64,000 nucleotides of DNA. It comes from Paramecium octaurelia. Its lineage: Eukaryota; Ciliophora; Oligohymenophorea; Peniculida; Parameciidae. Below are positions 21,601 through 35,875 of this stretch, piece after piece; within the stretch, counting starts at the first letter, position 1, and every line of letters starts with the position of its first letter. Position numbers and translations under genes: made by a program. The stretch lies in assembly GCA_905182995.1 (NCBI GenBank), contig CAJJDP010000080.1:372001-436000 (forward strand). The letters run 5' to 3'. The notes below the pieces were generated by a model. That model saw only the letters and a list, made by a program, of their open reading frames with translations, was not told where the DNA came from and searched no databases.

Positions 21601-22939
21601 TCATGATACAGCTAGGTTTTCCAATGTGTCAGACCATAATTTTTGATATTAATTAATAGATGTCGTCATCAGTTGGGCAAATTTTTCAAGATGATCTTTA
21701 AATTGGGCAGAGGCATATTTAATTACTGACTCAATAGCTTCATAGGCCCTCAAATTAATCTAACCAAATTGGTTTTTAAGGACTTATAAATGAGAATTAT
21801 CCTAAGATAATTATTGTATATTTTACGGTTTTGCACATGCATTAGAAAGCGATTTGTGGAGTTGATTTAATTTATTCTAATTTAAAACTATCAAGATAGC
21901 TTTCATCTAGATCCCATTTAACAACCTCACCTTATTAATATAGTTTTTCTTTTTTTGCTTTTAGTTTATTTGAGAAGTCAAATACTTAGTTATGATGCTT
22001 TTCTCTTTAGTTCAGAATATCCTTCAAAGGAGTGATTTGATGAAACTGAAACCTTTGCTATGCATAAATTGTTTCATTCAAAATTTTGATGTTGTCTGTT
22101 TGTATTTTAGACAATTATTCAAAAAGGTGGCTAGCAATAATATAGCAATCTTTTAATCTTGCATTTTAGGCTTTTGACTCTTTAAATAATTCTTTATATA
22201 CATCTGATAATTAGAACATGGTTTGATTCTGCTATTGCATATTTTTCATCAACTATTTAACTAGTTTATACGCTTTTTTCTGCAAAGGCGAAACATTATT
22301 TAAGAAGTAATCAGATTATTTTATAAAACAAGCAATTTACTTATTAATTCTGATACCGAAGTCTCCACTTAAAGTTGTATAAGGAATTACCTAATTAGGT
22401 TGAAATGAATCAAGGGATAAGAAGTCTTAAATGACAGGAAGACTTCTAATTTCTTGATCTAATAAAATAAAGTTCAAGAACATTTGCAAATGTCTTAACT
22501 ACTTGATGTAAGTAAACTCAACAGGTGATTTTCGTTGATTCGGGATATTTGGAACATTGTAATGTTTATTTAGCATATTCTTCAAGGCTATAAATTCCTC
22601 GTATGTCCTCTTTACAACCCAATTGATTGGTTTTGTTTCAATTTTGAAATATACATATGTGCTCATGAAAATGCCCTTTTGCACTTTTTCATAACCAACA
22701 ACTGTAGAGGTCAGATTTTCTAATTTAGATATAGCGTTTGGAATGGTCCGATTGCATTTAAGTACTTAAAAGTAATCGTTCTATTGATCTTAGAATTTCT
22801 TAATCACTTCTACTAATTCATCATAATCCCACTCTTCCAAGTCGTGACGTTGGTCAATGAATTTTTAGAAGTTGTCAATGTTAAATCCTTTATCAATGAT
22901 TTCTTTCACTAGTAAATTTTGTTTTTATTCCAAAGACAT
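21601..22939 (-). CDS. Sorting nexin: PX domain + Vps5/BAR-like coiled coil
   Basis: 437 residues; one 25-nt intron at 21802-21826. An N-terminal helical region (1-85) precedes the PX domain (about 90-190), with YVYFKIETKPINWVVKRTYE and EEFIALKNMLNKHY, then QRKSPVEFTYIKQLRHLQMF; the R-R/K-Y/F and K positions for PI3P binding are recognisable although RRY is here KRTYEEF. The rest (200-437) is long amphipathic helix as in Vps5/SNX1 BAR domains. Expected role: endosome membrane binding and retrograde sorting. The next gene (SERCA) ends 40 bp upstream of its start. Confidence 0.8.
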
Positions 22940-22979
22940 TATTTAATGTTAAATTATTTTGTATTATTTATATGATTTC

Positions 22980-26223
<3,244 letters not shown>

Positions 26224-26381
26224 ATTAAATAAATAATAATAAGATTGATTTTCACACTAGGTTTGCTAAATACTTGGATTTTATCAATATTTTAATTAAA
26301 TCACTTGCTAAATTAAATGTGATAATAACACAATTCAACTTTATTAAAATAATTAAATTTGTTATAATTATTTGAGTAAAT

Positions 26382-28091
26382 TCAGCTTTGTAAATCATTA
26401 CTTATAATTTCATTTGAATCTCCCTTGGGACTAGCCAAATCCATAAATTTTAAGAATCTAATTGCAGATAGTGGTTCCTTTTGATAAAATTTCATTGGAG
26501 ATCTAGACAGAGATTAGACTTCGTTCATTAAAGAACATCTTTTAGTCTGAGGAATTGTAATAGTATTCTATTCCTCCTCCCTCATCTCACTATTAATCTG
26601 ATACTCCTCAACATCGTATTTAGATGTCTATTCTTCACATTGTAAATTCAGATTCCCATTTTGACTAAACTTTACATTTGTTACAAACGCGGATAAAGCC
26701 TAAGTGCTCTGCTCATTGATTTACTCAAAAAATGGATGACAAAGTGCTTATCTAGCACTTATTCTCTACTTGGCATTTTTATTTAATAGTTATCCTAATA
26801 AATTCTAGAATAATAGTAAAGTAAATTGATTACGAGAGAAAGATCTGTTACATAAACATGATCAATTGGAAGATCCAAATCAATGTAGCATTTTTTGTTT
26901 GTTATTAGAACATCATCAAAGGTTTTTCCTCCAAAAATGCTCTTTCCAGTCAATAATTTATAAAGAATACAACCACTACTAAAAATATCGACTTTTGTTG
27001 TGTATTTATTTTCATAATTTAAGTTAAGAACCTCAGGTGCAACATATCCCGGAGTGCCACATTTAGGAAACAGAAATCTAATATTCATTCGCTTAATATG
27101 CATACTTATCAAGGGTTTCAAGTGTAGCCAATCCAAAATCAACCAAAACTAAGGAAGAATAATCGTTTTTTTTGGCAAACATCAGATTGTCTGGTTTGAG
27201 ATCTCTATGAATGATCTTACATTATATAATATTTGAAATACGTTGTTTTCATGCAGTAAAACTAAACTTGTTAATAATTTGTACATTAATACTTTGATGG
27301 TTTATATTGGCAGCCTACGATCTGGAAGATTCTATTTATAACATCAATATTACTTTGGCTTTTTCTATTTCTTCACTCAGAGTTGTGCCCTCTAGATAAT
27401 CTGTCACCAAATAGAAAGTGTGATCACCTTCATATATCTCCTTTAAGGTGAGAAAGTTCTTAGAATAAGGAGATAAGATTTTAAGGATCTGCACTTCCAT
27501 TTTATAAGCAGCCTAATTGATAAAAATGTTAGTATTACTAAACCAGAGCCTTTTTCAGTCTAATTTAAAAATGATTTCTCTATGGCTTTGATCGCATAAA
27601 TATTTTAATTCAAAATGTCTTAAGCACTATAAACCTGAAATTAATTTGCATTTTACTTTAGCTGAACTGCCTTTCCCAATCTACAAAATTGGAAGATAGA
27701 GATCGCCAATGCCTTCATAAGTCACTGATTGACCAAGCAGTTCTTTGAATCTGACAAATATAAGAATAAAATATTCAAGTTACTTCATTAAATCATCATG
27801 CTTAGCATAGAGAGTCTTAAATGAATTTTTGTATGGAAAAACAAATGATTAGATAATTACACCATTTTCCTGCTTTTTCAAGTCCCAATTTAATTTGATA
27901 TTGAGATCAAAACTTATTTTGTACTTTGGCGATTGTGTATCGCATGTCTAATCAAATATTATTTTGAGAATTACATTGCCCATTATAAAGCAATCCTCAA
28001 AAACACTCACATAATATTGTTTATCCCGAAAGAAGTGTTTACGAGTTCCCAGAAATTAAAATTTTGCATCGGTATATGCAATATACTCCAT
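26382..28091 (-). CDS. Ser/Thr protein kinase with N-terminal PH-like domain (CAMK/AGC-like)
   Basis: About 498-507 residues, eight or nine exons; introns at 27751-27783, 27635-27656, 27513-27538, 27332-27353, 27216-27241, 27078-27105 and 26805-26833, plus a 27-nt in-frame stopless candidate at 27948-27974 that is probably spliced. N-terminal 110 residues form a PH-like module ([33 protein letters not shown]). Kinase domain: glycine loop [17 protein letters not shown] (lysine), catalytic [13 protein letters not shown] in [22 protein letters not shown], and subdomain XI QRISARQALCHPFF. All catalytic residues are intact, so it should be active. This PH+kinase layout is a large ciliate family. 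The C-terminal 90 residues are low complexity with Ser/Thr. Confidence 0.88.
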
Positions 28092-28164
28092 CTTATAATA
28101 CAAATAATTAATTTAACAAAATGATTTATAATATTACATTAAAAAATAAATAAGTTTTAATTCT

Positions 28165-29339
28165 TCATTCAATTTGTCTTTTTTCAACTCTAAATGCAGT
28201 AATCTTTTGATCTAAGGCAGTGCTCTTCACCTTTAGAGGTTATTAGGGCTAGGGTGCTTATTTTACAAAATTATTGGATTATTTGAATGGAGATTCGATG
28301 TCATAAGATTTAGTAGTGAATTTCGAACTAGAGAAACAAGTAGATTCTGAAATCACACTAAATCTAGTTAACTCATAAGCACTGGATCTGTTTTTAATAG
28401 GAGTCAACTCCAATGGATGTGAAATGTTTTTATTCGTAAGCATTTTAATTACCCATTCCGAATTCAAGACTTACTAAATATTAATTCGTTTTGAATGAGC
28501 AAGCATTTAGAGTAACAATTATTTGCATTCGATTGATAAGTGATCATTCAATTTTATCAATTGCTTATTACATATCTTCTCATGCAATTCTTCTTTGCTC
28601 TTGGCTCTGAATAGCAATTCACCATGCAGCATATACTAATATTATCCTAACAATTCTTACATGTAATAATATTCCAAGTGCCCACACATCAACTCCTTTG
28701 TCGTGCTTCTGCTTTTTGACCACTTCAGGAGGCATATATTCAGTAGTCCCACATATACAAGGTTTAGCTTTGCCTCCATTTGGCAAATATATTGACCAAT
28801 TGAAATCACATAGCTTTACTGTGTTATTCTATAACAACACATTGTCTGACTTGATATCTCTGTGCACTATGTCTTTCTCGTGCAAATACTGTATGGCTTG
28901 GGCTATCTAATAAAAATAAGAAAAGGCTTCATCTTCACTAAAAATTTTTTTCTTTTTAATCATCTCATACAAAGTTCCATTCTAACAGTATTCCAAAACA
29001 ATGTAAACATTTTCCTTGTCTTCAAACGTTTCTATAAACTCTACAATGTTCTTGTGTTTACAACATTAGAGGTAATTGATTTCATTATCAATGTGTTATT
29101 TTGCATTGTATTAATTTATGTAACTCTTAGAGATCTAGGCTCGATAAGGATATAAATACTATTTTTATGGCACATTTCTTGTTATTTGCTCTATTTATGG
29201 CTAACTTAACTTTTCCATAGGTTCCTTATCCCAATTCGGTGGAAAGTACTTCATATTAATCTTTCAATAATTTTCTTGGAACACTTGGTATCGCTTAGTG
29301 ACATTTTGGGGGTAAACTAAAGAAAGGATATTGAATCAT
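28165..29339 (-). CDS. Aurora-like protein kinase with DFN in place of DFG
   Basis: 374 residues; introns 29135-29159 and 28636-28660 (both 25 nt). Kinase domain from residue 25: GQGTYGKVKLA, CAIKI, catalytic DIVHRDIKSDNVLL, then LCDFNWSIYLPNGG where canonical DFGWS of Aurora reads DFNWS, CGTTEYMPPEV, VDVWALGILL and a final MLAHSKRINIQQVLNSEW. The WS after DFx and CGTxxYMPPE are Aurora-type features. The metal-binding Asp is kept and only the Gly is replaced by Asn, so activity is uncertain but not excluded. C-terminal 90 residues are Ser-rich. Its ATG is 8 bp from the stop of a small open frame upstream (29348). Confidence 0.85.
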
Positions 29340-29347
29340 CTATTTTA

Positions 29348-29563
29348 TCAAGAATAAATAAAAAATAATTTTCTTAAATGCTAAAATTACTATATTAATA
29401 TATATATATTATGAGTAATAATTTTCTCCTATTATTATTTAAGTTCCTTAATAAACTTGATTACCTAATCATTTCTATATTCATTAATGAATTCCCCATA
29501 TTCTACATTCACCTATCCCCTCAAATTTATAATCTTCTTCCAAACAAGAAATTAACCTTTCAT
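29348..29563 (-). CDS. Small hypothetical protein
   Basis: 71 residues, starting MKGQFLVWKKIINLRGQVNV and containing a soluble, charged middle (EYGEFINEYRNDQVIKFIKE) more protein-like than flanking sequence. The last 20 residues turn hydrophobic and AT-driven and may not be coding. Ends 8 bp before the start of the Aurora-like kinase, which would leave no room for separate UTRs; it may instead be an upstream frame in that gene's leader. No family recognised. Confidence 0.3.
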
Positions 29564-30982
29564 GCACTTAAATTATCTATACTAACATAGTTACGCTATC
29601 CTATAGTGAATGAACCACTTTAGTTACCTATTTTGACAAGCAATTATTTAATTAAAGAGTTAACGAGATAAAGGAATGATAAATTAATAAAGTTATTTCT
29701 CCGAAATTATTAAAATTAGCATATTCTTGATTATATTTATCTGAATTACTACTTTTAAATAAGATTATATGAAAAAAATAATGCCAAATTCTTAATTTTA
29801 TTTTAAATCTAGAACCTCCTTATATACTTAATACGGTGTATTTAAAGCATTAAAAACCTTGTTGCTCACACCTTATATAATAAAAGGTTCAATTATGTTA
29901 AGTCGTAGTTTTTGGTTGAATACTTTAAATCATATTAGTTAAATCATTATAATAGCTAATTGATGGTTAATCAAATTATTTGAGAGCCATTTAAATACAA
30001 TAACTATAATATAATATTCTTTTTAAGAAAGTTAGGCTACCAAGAAATGTTTCAAGCAAAAAGTGTAATTATTAGTGAAATATTCTCAAACTTTAGAAGT
30101 TAATATTATTTCATGAATAAATAATCTTTAAATCAAAACATGAGTTTAATCGTATCCTGATTGTTGATTATTTCCAATCTTCTTGTTAACTAAAATTTAT
30201 ACCAAAGAAACACATTGTGAATATTATTAGTATTGATTCTAGCTATTTTCTGTTTAAGACATTTATTTTAAAGGTCGATAGTATTATTTTGTATTCACAT
30301 ACTTAGATCAAAATTCTTAGACGGCTACATTACTTAATTAAATTTTATAGAGCCAAAATTACAGATCTTAACTCTTCACAAAATCTTCAGAAACTTTAAA
30401 CTATTTATCAATAGGGTCTAAGGAAATATCTATTAATTTAATTTCCCAAGTTTTCTTCGAAATAAATTGATCCTTAATATAATAATTCTCATGTATTTAA
30501 GTATGAAATATTAACTAATATTGGTTTCTGGAAATGTATAAAAGTATTAACAATTAACAGTTTTGATAATTAAATAAAATTATATATTGAATGACTAAAA
30601 CTGTAAAATAATATTTAAAAAAAACTCTTTTTTAAACCATTTCATTTCTAATGAATAATTTATAAAATGTTTTCTTCAGAATTGGCTTTATACATAGTCT
30701 TTGCAACACTTTGATAAAGTGTTATTTATATAGTTCTTATTTATGGAACATTTTATGAAATAATTTAAATTTGATAAATTTAATAAATTTCATGTCTTGA
30801 ACAAGAATTGTTTTTAAATAATTAAATAATTAGTTAAGTAGTGGTATTTTATTATAGTCATTTCAAAATTTATATTTTATATAGTACTCTTACATTGATT
30901 TTCTACGAATAGATTATTCCTTTTTACTTTTTAATTCTCATAAATTTGATGTCATCTGACATTAAATTAAATAAATAATACA
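29564..30982. other. 1.4-kb intergenic region, nothing recognised
   Basis: Extremely AT-rich divergent spacer between the minus kinase block and the plus coiled-coil gene. No frame of protein-like composition, no Cys/motif-bearing segment and no RNA gene seen on either strand. Confidence 0.65.
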
Positions 30983-31517
30983 ATGAGTTATTCCATAATG
31001 TAAATACTGAGTTTGTTCTAAGAGAATGAAGATCATGATATTCACAATATTGGTTGCTTAAATGATTCAGAACCTATAACTCCTGCTTTTAAAGATGAAA
31101 AAGAACAGCTTGTAAGATAAATTAATGAATTTCGGCAATAAAACTAAATTCTTCAAAATGAATGTCAAAAGTAAATAATGAATTTAAGTGAAAAACTAGG
31201 TAAAATTTCTTATTATTTTAGCTCGTTCCTAAATTTTGTAGAGTGAAATAGAAAAATATAAAGAGTAAATAAGAGAGGAGTTAAATTAAAGTTAACTTTT
31301 AACAAAGTAATTCCTTTAAAAGCATGAGTCTTGTTTCAATTTGAAATAAAGAATATTATAATAAAAGAAATATCATAAGTTTCATTATGAAAATCCTGGA
31401 AAAAGAATAACTACTTGTCCTAGTGAAACATCAACAGTGCAAAGCTCATCGTTTGTGATACCAATATCCCCATAACTCAAAAAGTTGCACTACAATTCAT
31501 TTAATCATCATTTTTGA
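30983..31517 (+). CDS. Small coiled-coil protein, hypothetical
   Basis: 170 residues, two exons with a 22-nt intron at 31200-31221 (GTAAAA...TTTTAG). N-terminal 30 residues acidic (FQENEDHDIHN), followed by a continuous coiled coil rich in Gln and Glu (QLVRQINEFRQQNQIL, SEIEKYKEQIREELNQS), then a basic/Ser-rich tail ending PQLKKLHYNSFNHHF. No membrane span. No family recognised; such short coiled-coil proteins are often basal-body or cytoskeletal in ciliates, which here is only a guess. Confidence 0.7.
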
Positions 31518-32297
31518 TATTTTTAACCATAGTATTACTCTAATTTGATGCGATATTAAACTAATATTTTATATTTATTTAATTTTATTTTAATACTATT
31601 AATTAAGAAGCTTAAAGCCTCTAGTGATTTTGTGAAAATAAAAATAAATAAGATTCTTAAATTGTGAATGTCTTCAACAGCCATTTCAATTTACAAAATT
31701 ATAGTATTAAACTAAGTCAAATTCTAGAGGAAACATGTCGCCTATTTCAAAATTGTAAGGCTGTGACTGATTCCAAAAATATTGATTTTTATTATTAACA
31801 AAATTTTATCAATTCCTTTTTATTAAATGACTTTCTGATTGGCAAATAAGTTGTATTCCTTTATAAGAATAGTTAAAAGTTATTATGAATAAAGATTTAT
31901 GCGATATTAATTTATATTATATAGATTAAGAATAGAAATTATGATCAAACATTAAAATTTTCATTTAGTTGTCGATAGAAAATCAAAATATATTATAAAT
32001 TCATCTTGATAGGATCAAAAAGATTTCAATTTCTAAAGCACCATTGAGATTTATATATAATTAAATTTAAAATTATTAATATTTTTGAGTAAATTTTTTT
32101 TTTAATTGGGAAGTTATCTCATAAATTAGGTCAGAATTGCATTGAATCTCTTTATGTTTCATTTAATATTATCTTCAAATTGTTTCCCTCTTTTTCTAGC
32201 ATTATTTTATACGATTTTCCTTTTCAATAGAGTTTTATTAAGATAAATGCATTCGTTATAAAAACTGTATAAAATAAATTATATGTCGATATTATAT
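31518..32297 (+). pseudogene. Spacer with coding-like fragments lacking a start (possible pseudogene)
   Basis: At about 31645-31855 (plus) a frame reads protein-like sequence (SIKLSQILEETCRLFQNCKA, DFYYQQNFINSFLLNDFLIG); a 23-nt GT...AG intron would extend it with NKDLCDINLYYIDQEQKL before TGA, and a further open stretch follows at about 31945-32050. No ATG in frame precedes the first fragment and the third needs an unexplained frame change, so I read this as a decayed gene or one with unrecognised exons. No family recognised. Confidence 0.35.
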
Positions 32298-33121
32298 TCA
32301 ATTAGACTATTTACTAACAAGAGTCGGAGTGTAGATTTTCCAAAAGAAGGTAATGGCTAACAATGCTCCAACCCAAGGACCAATAATATATATCAATAAA
32401 TTAATCATTTAGTCCCACTTTCCATAATAAATTCCATAAAATAATTATAATCTAAAATATAGTATTAGTACTTACCCAAAAGCTGCAGATGGATTAAATA
32501 GACTATTACCCATAGTTGCAGTGTATCTATATAATATTAAATGTTTACTATCGTGCAACAAAATAAATGACACTAACAAAAATGGCAGATTGTACCTCTG
32601 TAGTTGTTATTTTAGTGTTTTCGGCTGTTTATATTTGAATAAATATAAAAAAGATAATTGATCCAGCTATTTCAGACATTAAAGTTCCAAATACTTGATG
32701 AGATGGTAATCTATATATATTGTAATACTCAAATACACTTCAAAATATGGTAGTGTTTTTTTGTATGCAAACATAGGCATCAATAACATCCCTGCAATTA
32801 GACTAGCAAATGTTTATGCTCCAACATAATAAATGGCCTTTTTTTATGGTATTGATCCATCTATATATCCAATTAATGTGCATATCGGATTAAAGTATCC
32901 TTTGCTTAGTCTACTACACACGAGTAATCCAATGAAATAAACAAGAGCAACGCCAAAATTAGTTCTATTACTATAAAAATATATTACTCAGCAGCTAATG
33001 CTCCATAAATCAATAATAATGTTCCTGCAGTTTCAAATGCCAAAATATTCTTGATTTAAGCCTTTTCTTTTTCGATCGAATCATCGTTCACTTATGAAAA
33101 TTCACTCACTATGGGTTCCAT
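32298..33121 (-). CDS. Aquaporin/MIP-family channel with atypical NPA boxes
   Basis: 242 residues, five exons; introns 32965-32987, 32711-32736, 32527-32548 and 32452-32475. Six hydrophobic spans and two half-helices: the first box reads GYFNPICTLIGY (NPI for NPA) and the second SLFNPSAAFG (NPS for NPA, with Ala where NPAR places the selectivity-filter Arg). Early helix LAFETAGTLLLIYGA has the conserved Glu of M1; M4 has MSEIAGSIIFFIF with its Glu; M6 ends WVGALLAITFFW. Overall fold and conserved Glu residues support a real MIP channel; loss of the filter Arg and both NPA alanines predicts altered selectivity (larger or uncharged solutes), which is inference. Confidence 0.85.
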
Positions 33122-33291
33122 AATTTATTAAATTAATCAAAATATAACAACATTATAATCAACATAATTTGTTCATTTTTCAAAATTCAAATTAATTTAG
33201 ACCAACCAGACTAAAGATTTACATAAACATAAATAATTGTCTGATTGAATTAAAACTCTTTGTTTATTAATTATATAAAAAATTCAGATTA

Positions 33292-35070
33292 TCATATTAA
33301 CATATTCAAGATGCCAGCAATATATTTACTAACAGCGAAGACACCTCCAATAACAGCAAAAACTATAACTAAATAGTTTGTAATTGAAGTAGACTGAATT
33401 GTCATCGATATGGGATCGAATTCGTATTGAAATTCAATGAAAGGAGCTATAGTTTCATTGTAAAGTGATCTTTGTTAAGTGAAGGTATAAAAGACATTCT
33501 GATTATTCCAAATATCTATATTATTAGTAGTAACTAATTTTAGATAGTATTTTGAAGAAAATTAACTATAAGTTTCTCTTTGAGTTGATGTCTGATCCCC
33601 AAATGATAATTTAAAAGTATGATTTCCTTGGAATGTTCTATTAATTAATTCCATAGCTGGCTTATTAGATTGGATAGCAAATACTCCAGGAACCTTCTTA
33701 ATGTAAAAATATCCAAAAAATCTGCAAGCTTCATCTATATGTTCTTCAATATCAGAAACTTCGATATAAGATTCAGATGGCTGTTCTACTTAGAAAGATT
33801 CACTAAATAACAATCTTGAATTTTTGGTTATTGGATTCTTAATTTATTTAACATGAACATACACGCTGATTCTAAATTAATTGTATGCTCTATCCAGCAT
33901 AGAATTAGGTTAATAATTGTAGTTGTATTCTTCATTGATAACCAATAGTTTTTCAATAAAGAAAACGAATTAACTCATCATAACAGAAGTATTAATCTTC
34001 CATTATATTTCATAATTCTAGACCTGGATGGTCATGATGTCATCTTTTGCAGAATAATAGAATGGGATAGAACACTAATCCTTAGGCATATCAAGTTCAA
34101 AGTTTTCAACCTTTGATTCATTATCATAGGAAGCATTTAAGTATATCTTTAAAGTAGTCTCGCACTTTTGTCTGTAAATTTCTGTCAATAATTTAACATC
34201 TTATGTGAGATTTTTGAAAGGTAATACTCTTTCTCTATCAGAGAAACGCAATTGACTGGCTAATGTACCTCCAATATGATCCAATGATATATTCAGCATT
34301 CCAATCAATTAATCAATTTATTTGCCCTTTTCTTATTTCAATCTCTATTCATCCCACTGCATAGGATTATAACTTATCTCTGAGAGTTGACCCAAAGCCT
34401 TTTTGAATTTGTCTCTCTATTCTTAAGTCATGATTTATTCAGTGGCATCCTCTTCTTCATCATCTACCTCAATAGATTGTTTGAACAACTCAGTAGCCGT
34501 TACATTGACCAATTCTTTTTTCGTCAACTGAAGCTCTTTTTAGTGATTAAGATCAGCCTATCGAAACTACTTTAATTCTGAGTCATCAAATTGAACAGTG
34601 GGTTTCCCAACACATTATACGATGCTTTCAAAATTGGGTTATCTCCATCTTCTTTAAGCAAATGCCATCATAACATCTTAACAACTGTAACACTTTTGAT
34701 CTATCAACAGTTCAGCTCCATAACAAGAAGTAAAATTTATGTTTTGCTTAACATCCACATATTCTAAGTTCTCATCAACTATACGTGTTTTTATCATAGT
34801 GTGTTATACATCTTGTAAATAAGAGCCCATCATATCTTAAATATTTAATGTTAATGCTTGGCAAGGTGCTTAGATTACTGCATCCAAGTTAACTCTAATC
34901 CTAGAATCAATTGCTGGATCCACTTGCAATTAAATTGTCCCCTAGAGAGCATTAGTAATCTCAGCCCAGATGAAAACAACAATACAAATGATTGTTATAA
35001 GAAATAGTAACCCTCCCCAAGATTGTCGATTATATTAATTGTCTTGTAATTTAGGGAACAGATTTATCAT
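33292..35070 (-). CDS. Erv46/ERGIC3-like COPII cargo receptor
   Basis: 592 residues, one exon. Topology: short cytosolic N-terminus, TM1 (GGLLFLITIICIVVFIWAE), a large luminal domain and TM2 near the C-terminus (ITNYLVIVFAVIGGVFAVSK). The luminal start has SRIRVNLDAVIQAPCQALTL, and later CYSCQDVMMAFAQRRW equals the Erv46 CxxC...A(Y/F)xxxxW signature. A long acidic/Gln-rich helical insert (about 190-270) separates the N-terminal ERGIC_N part from the beta-rich COPII_ERV part, which makes it about 200 residues longer than yeast Erv46. Expected role: cycling ER-Golgi receptor that packages cargo into COPII vesicles. Confidence 0.82.
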
Positions 35071-35875
35071 TAATTTAATTTATTACACTACTCTATTCAA
35101 TTGAAATCTATATTCTAATTGCAAGATAGTTTTGACTGACATAAACTTGAACCACCTGTTCAATAACTCTTTATTGACATAAAAACTTAACAATTAAATA
35201 ACACAAATCATTCAAAGCAAAAAGTACCAAGATGCAAGAAATTTATGTCTAATTTGATTACCAAGCTATACTTAATAATTTAAAAAGATTTGAAATAGCT
35301 AGCTGTATTCTATGGATTTAAAGATTAAGTAAATCTATGATTACCGTATGAATTTATCGACAGGAAGTCAAGAAATAAGCAGAGCACTAAATTTTGAAAA
35401 CTTAATATAGAACTACAGATATTTTAATGATCTTACTTTCTTAAACTTCAGCATCCTTATTTCATTCTAAGTAATAAGTTTTAGAATGCTTAAAGGAAGA
35501 TAGTAATACATGATTGAAGATATTTTAGACAAAAATGAATGTATTCAATGAAGCGCTAATTTATATTATAATGTTAGGCTCAATCTTATTTCCTTTCACA
35601 CAAAACTTGTATGAACCTTCAATAGTTTAATCTATATAATATATTTCAAATTAGCAAGATTGTGTATGCAAGTAAAATTTGTGATAGAAAAAGATTTATT
35701 GCATAATCTCTCTATCAATTTACTAGTGTTTAGTTACTTGAAAGAATTAAAAAATATAAGACTCGCATTAAAAATAGCTGTAAAGCCTTTGGGAGAGCAC
35801 AGAGTTATGTAAGAACTAAGTCTTAATCATTTATCGATTGATATTATTAATATTATAATTATTATAGATTTATAA
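35071..35875 (+). other. 800-bp spacer with two short plus-strand open frames
   Basis: Upstream of the kinesin. A frame from 35312 (starts MDLKIKQIYDYRMNLSTGSQ) runs 79 codons to TGA at 35549-35551 and a second from 35548 (starts MKRQFILQCQAQ, basic, with LERIKKYKTRIKN) runs 97 codons to 35841. The composition is partly protein-like and they might be exons of a small gene, but I could not join them with a normal intron. Ends 34 bp before the kinesin start. Confidence 0.3.
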
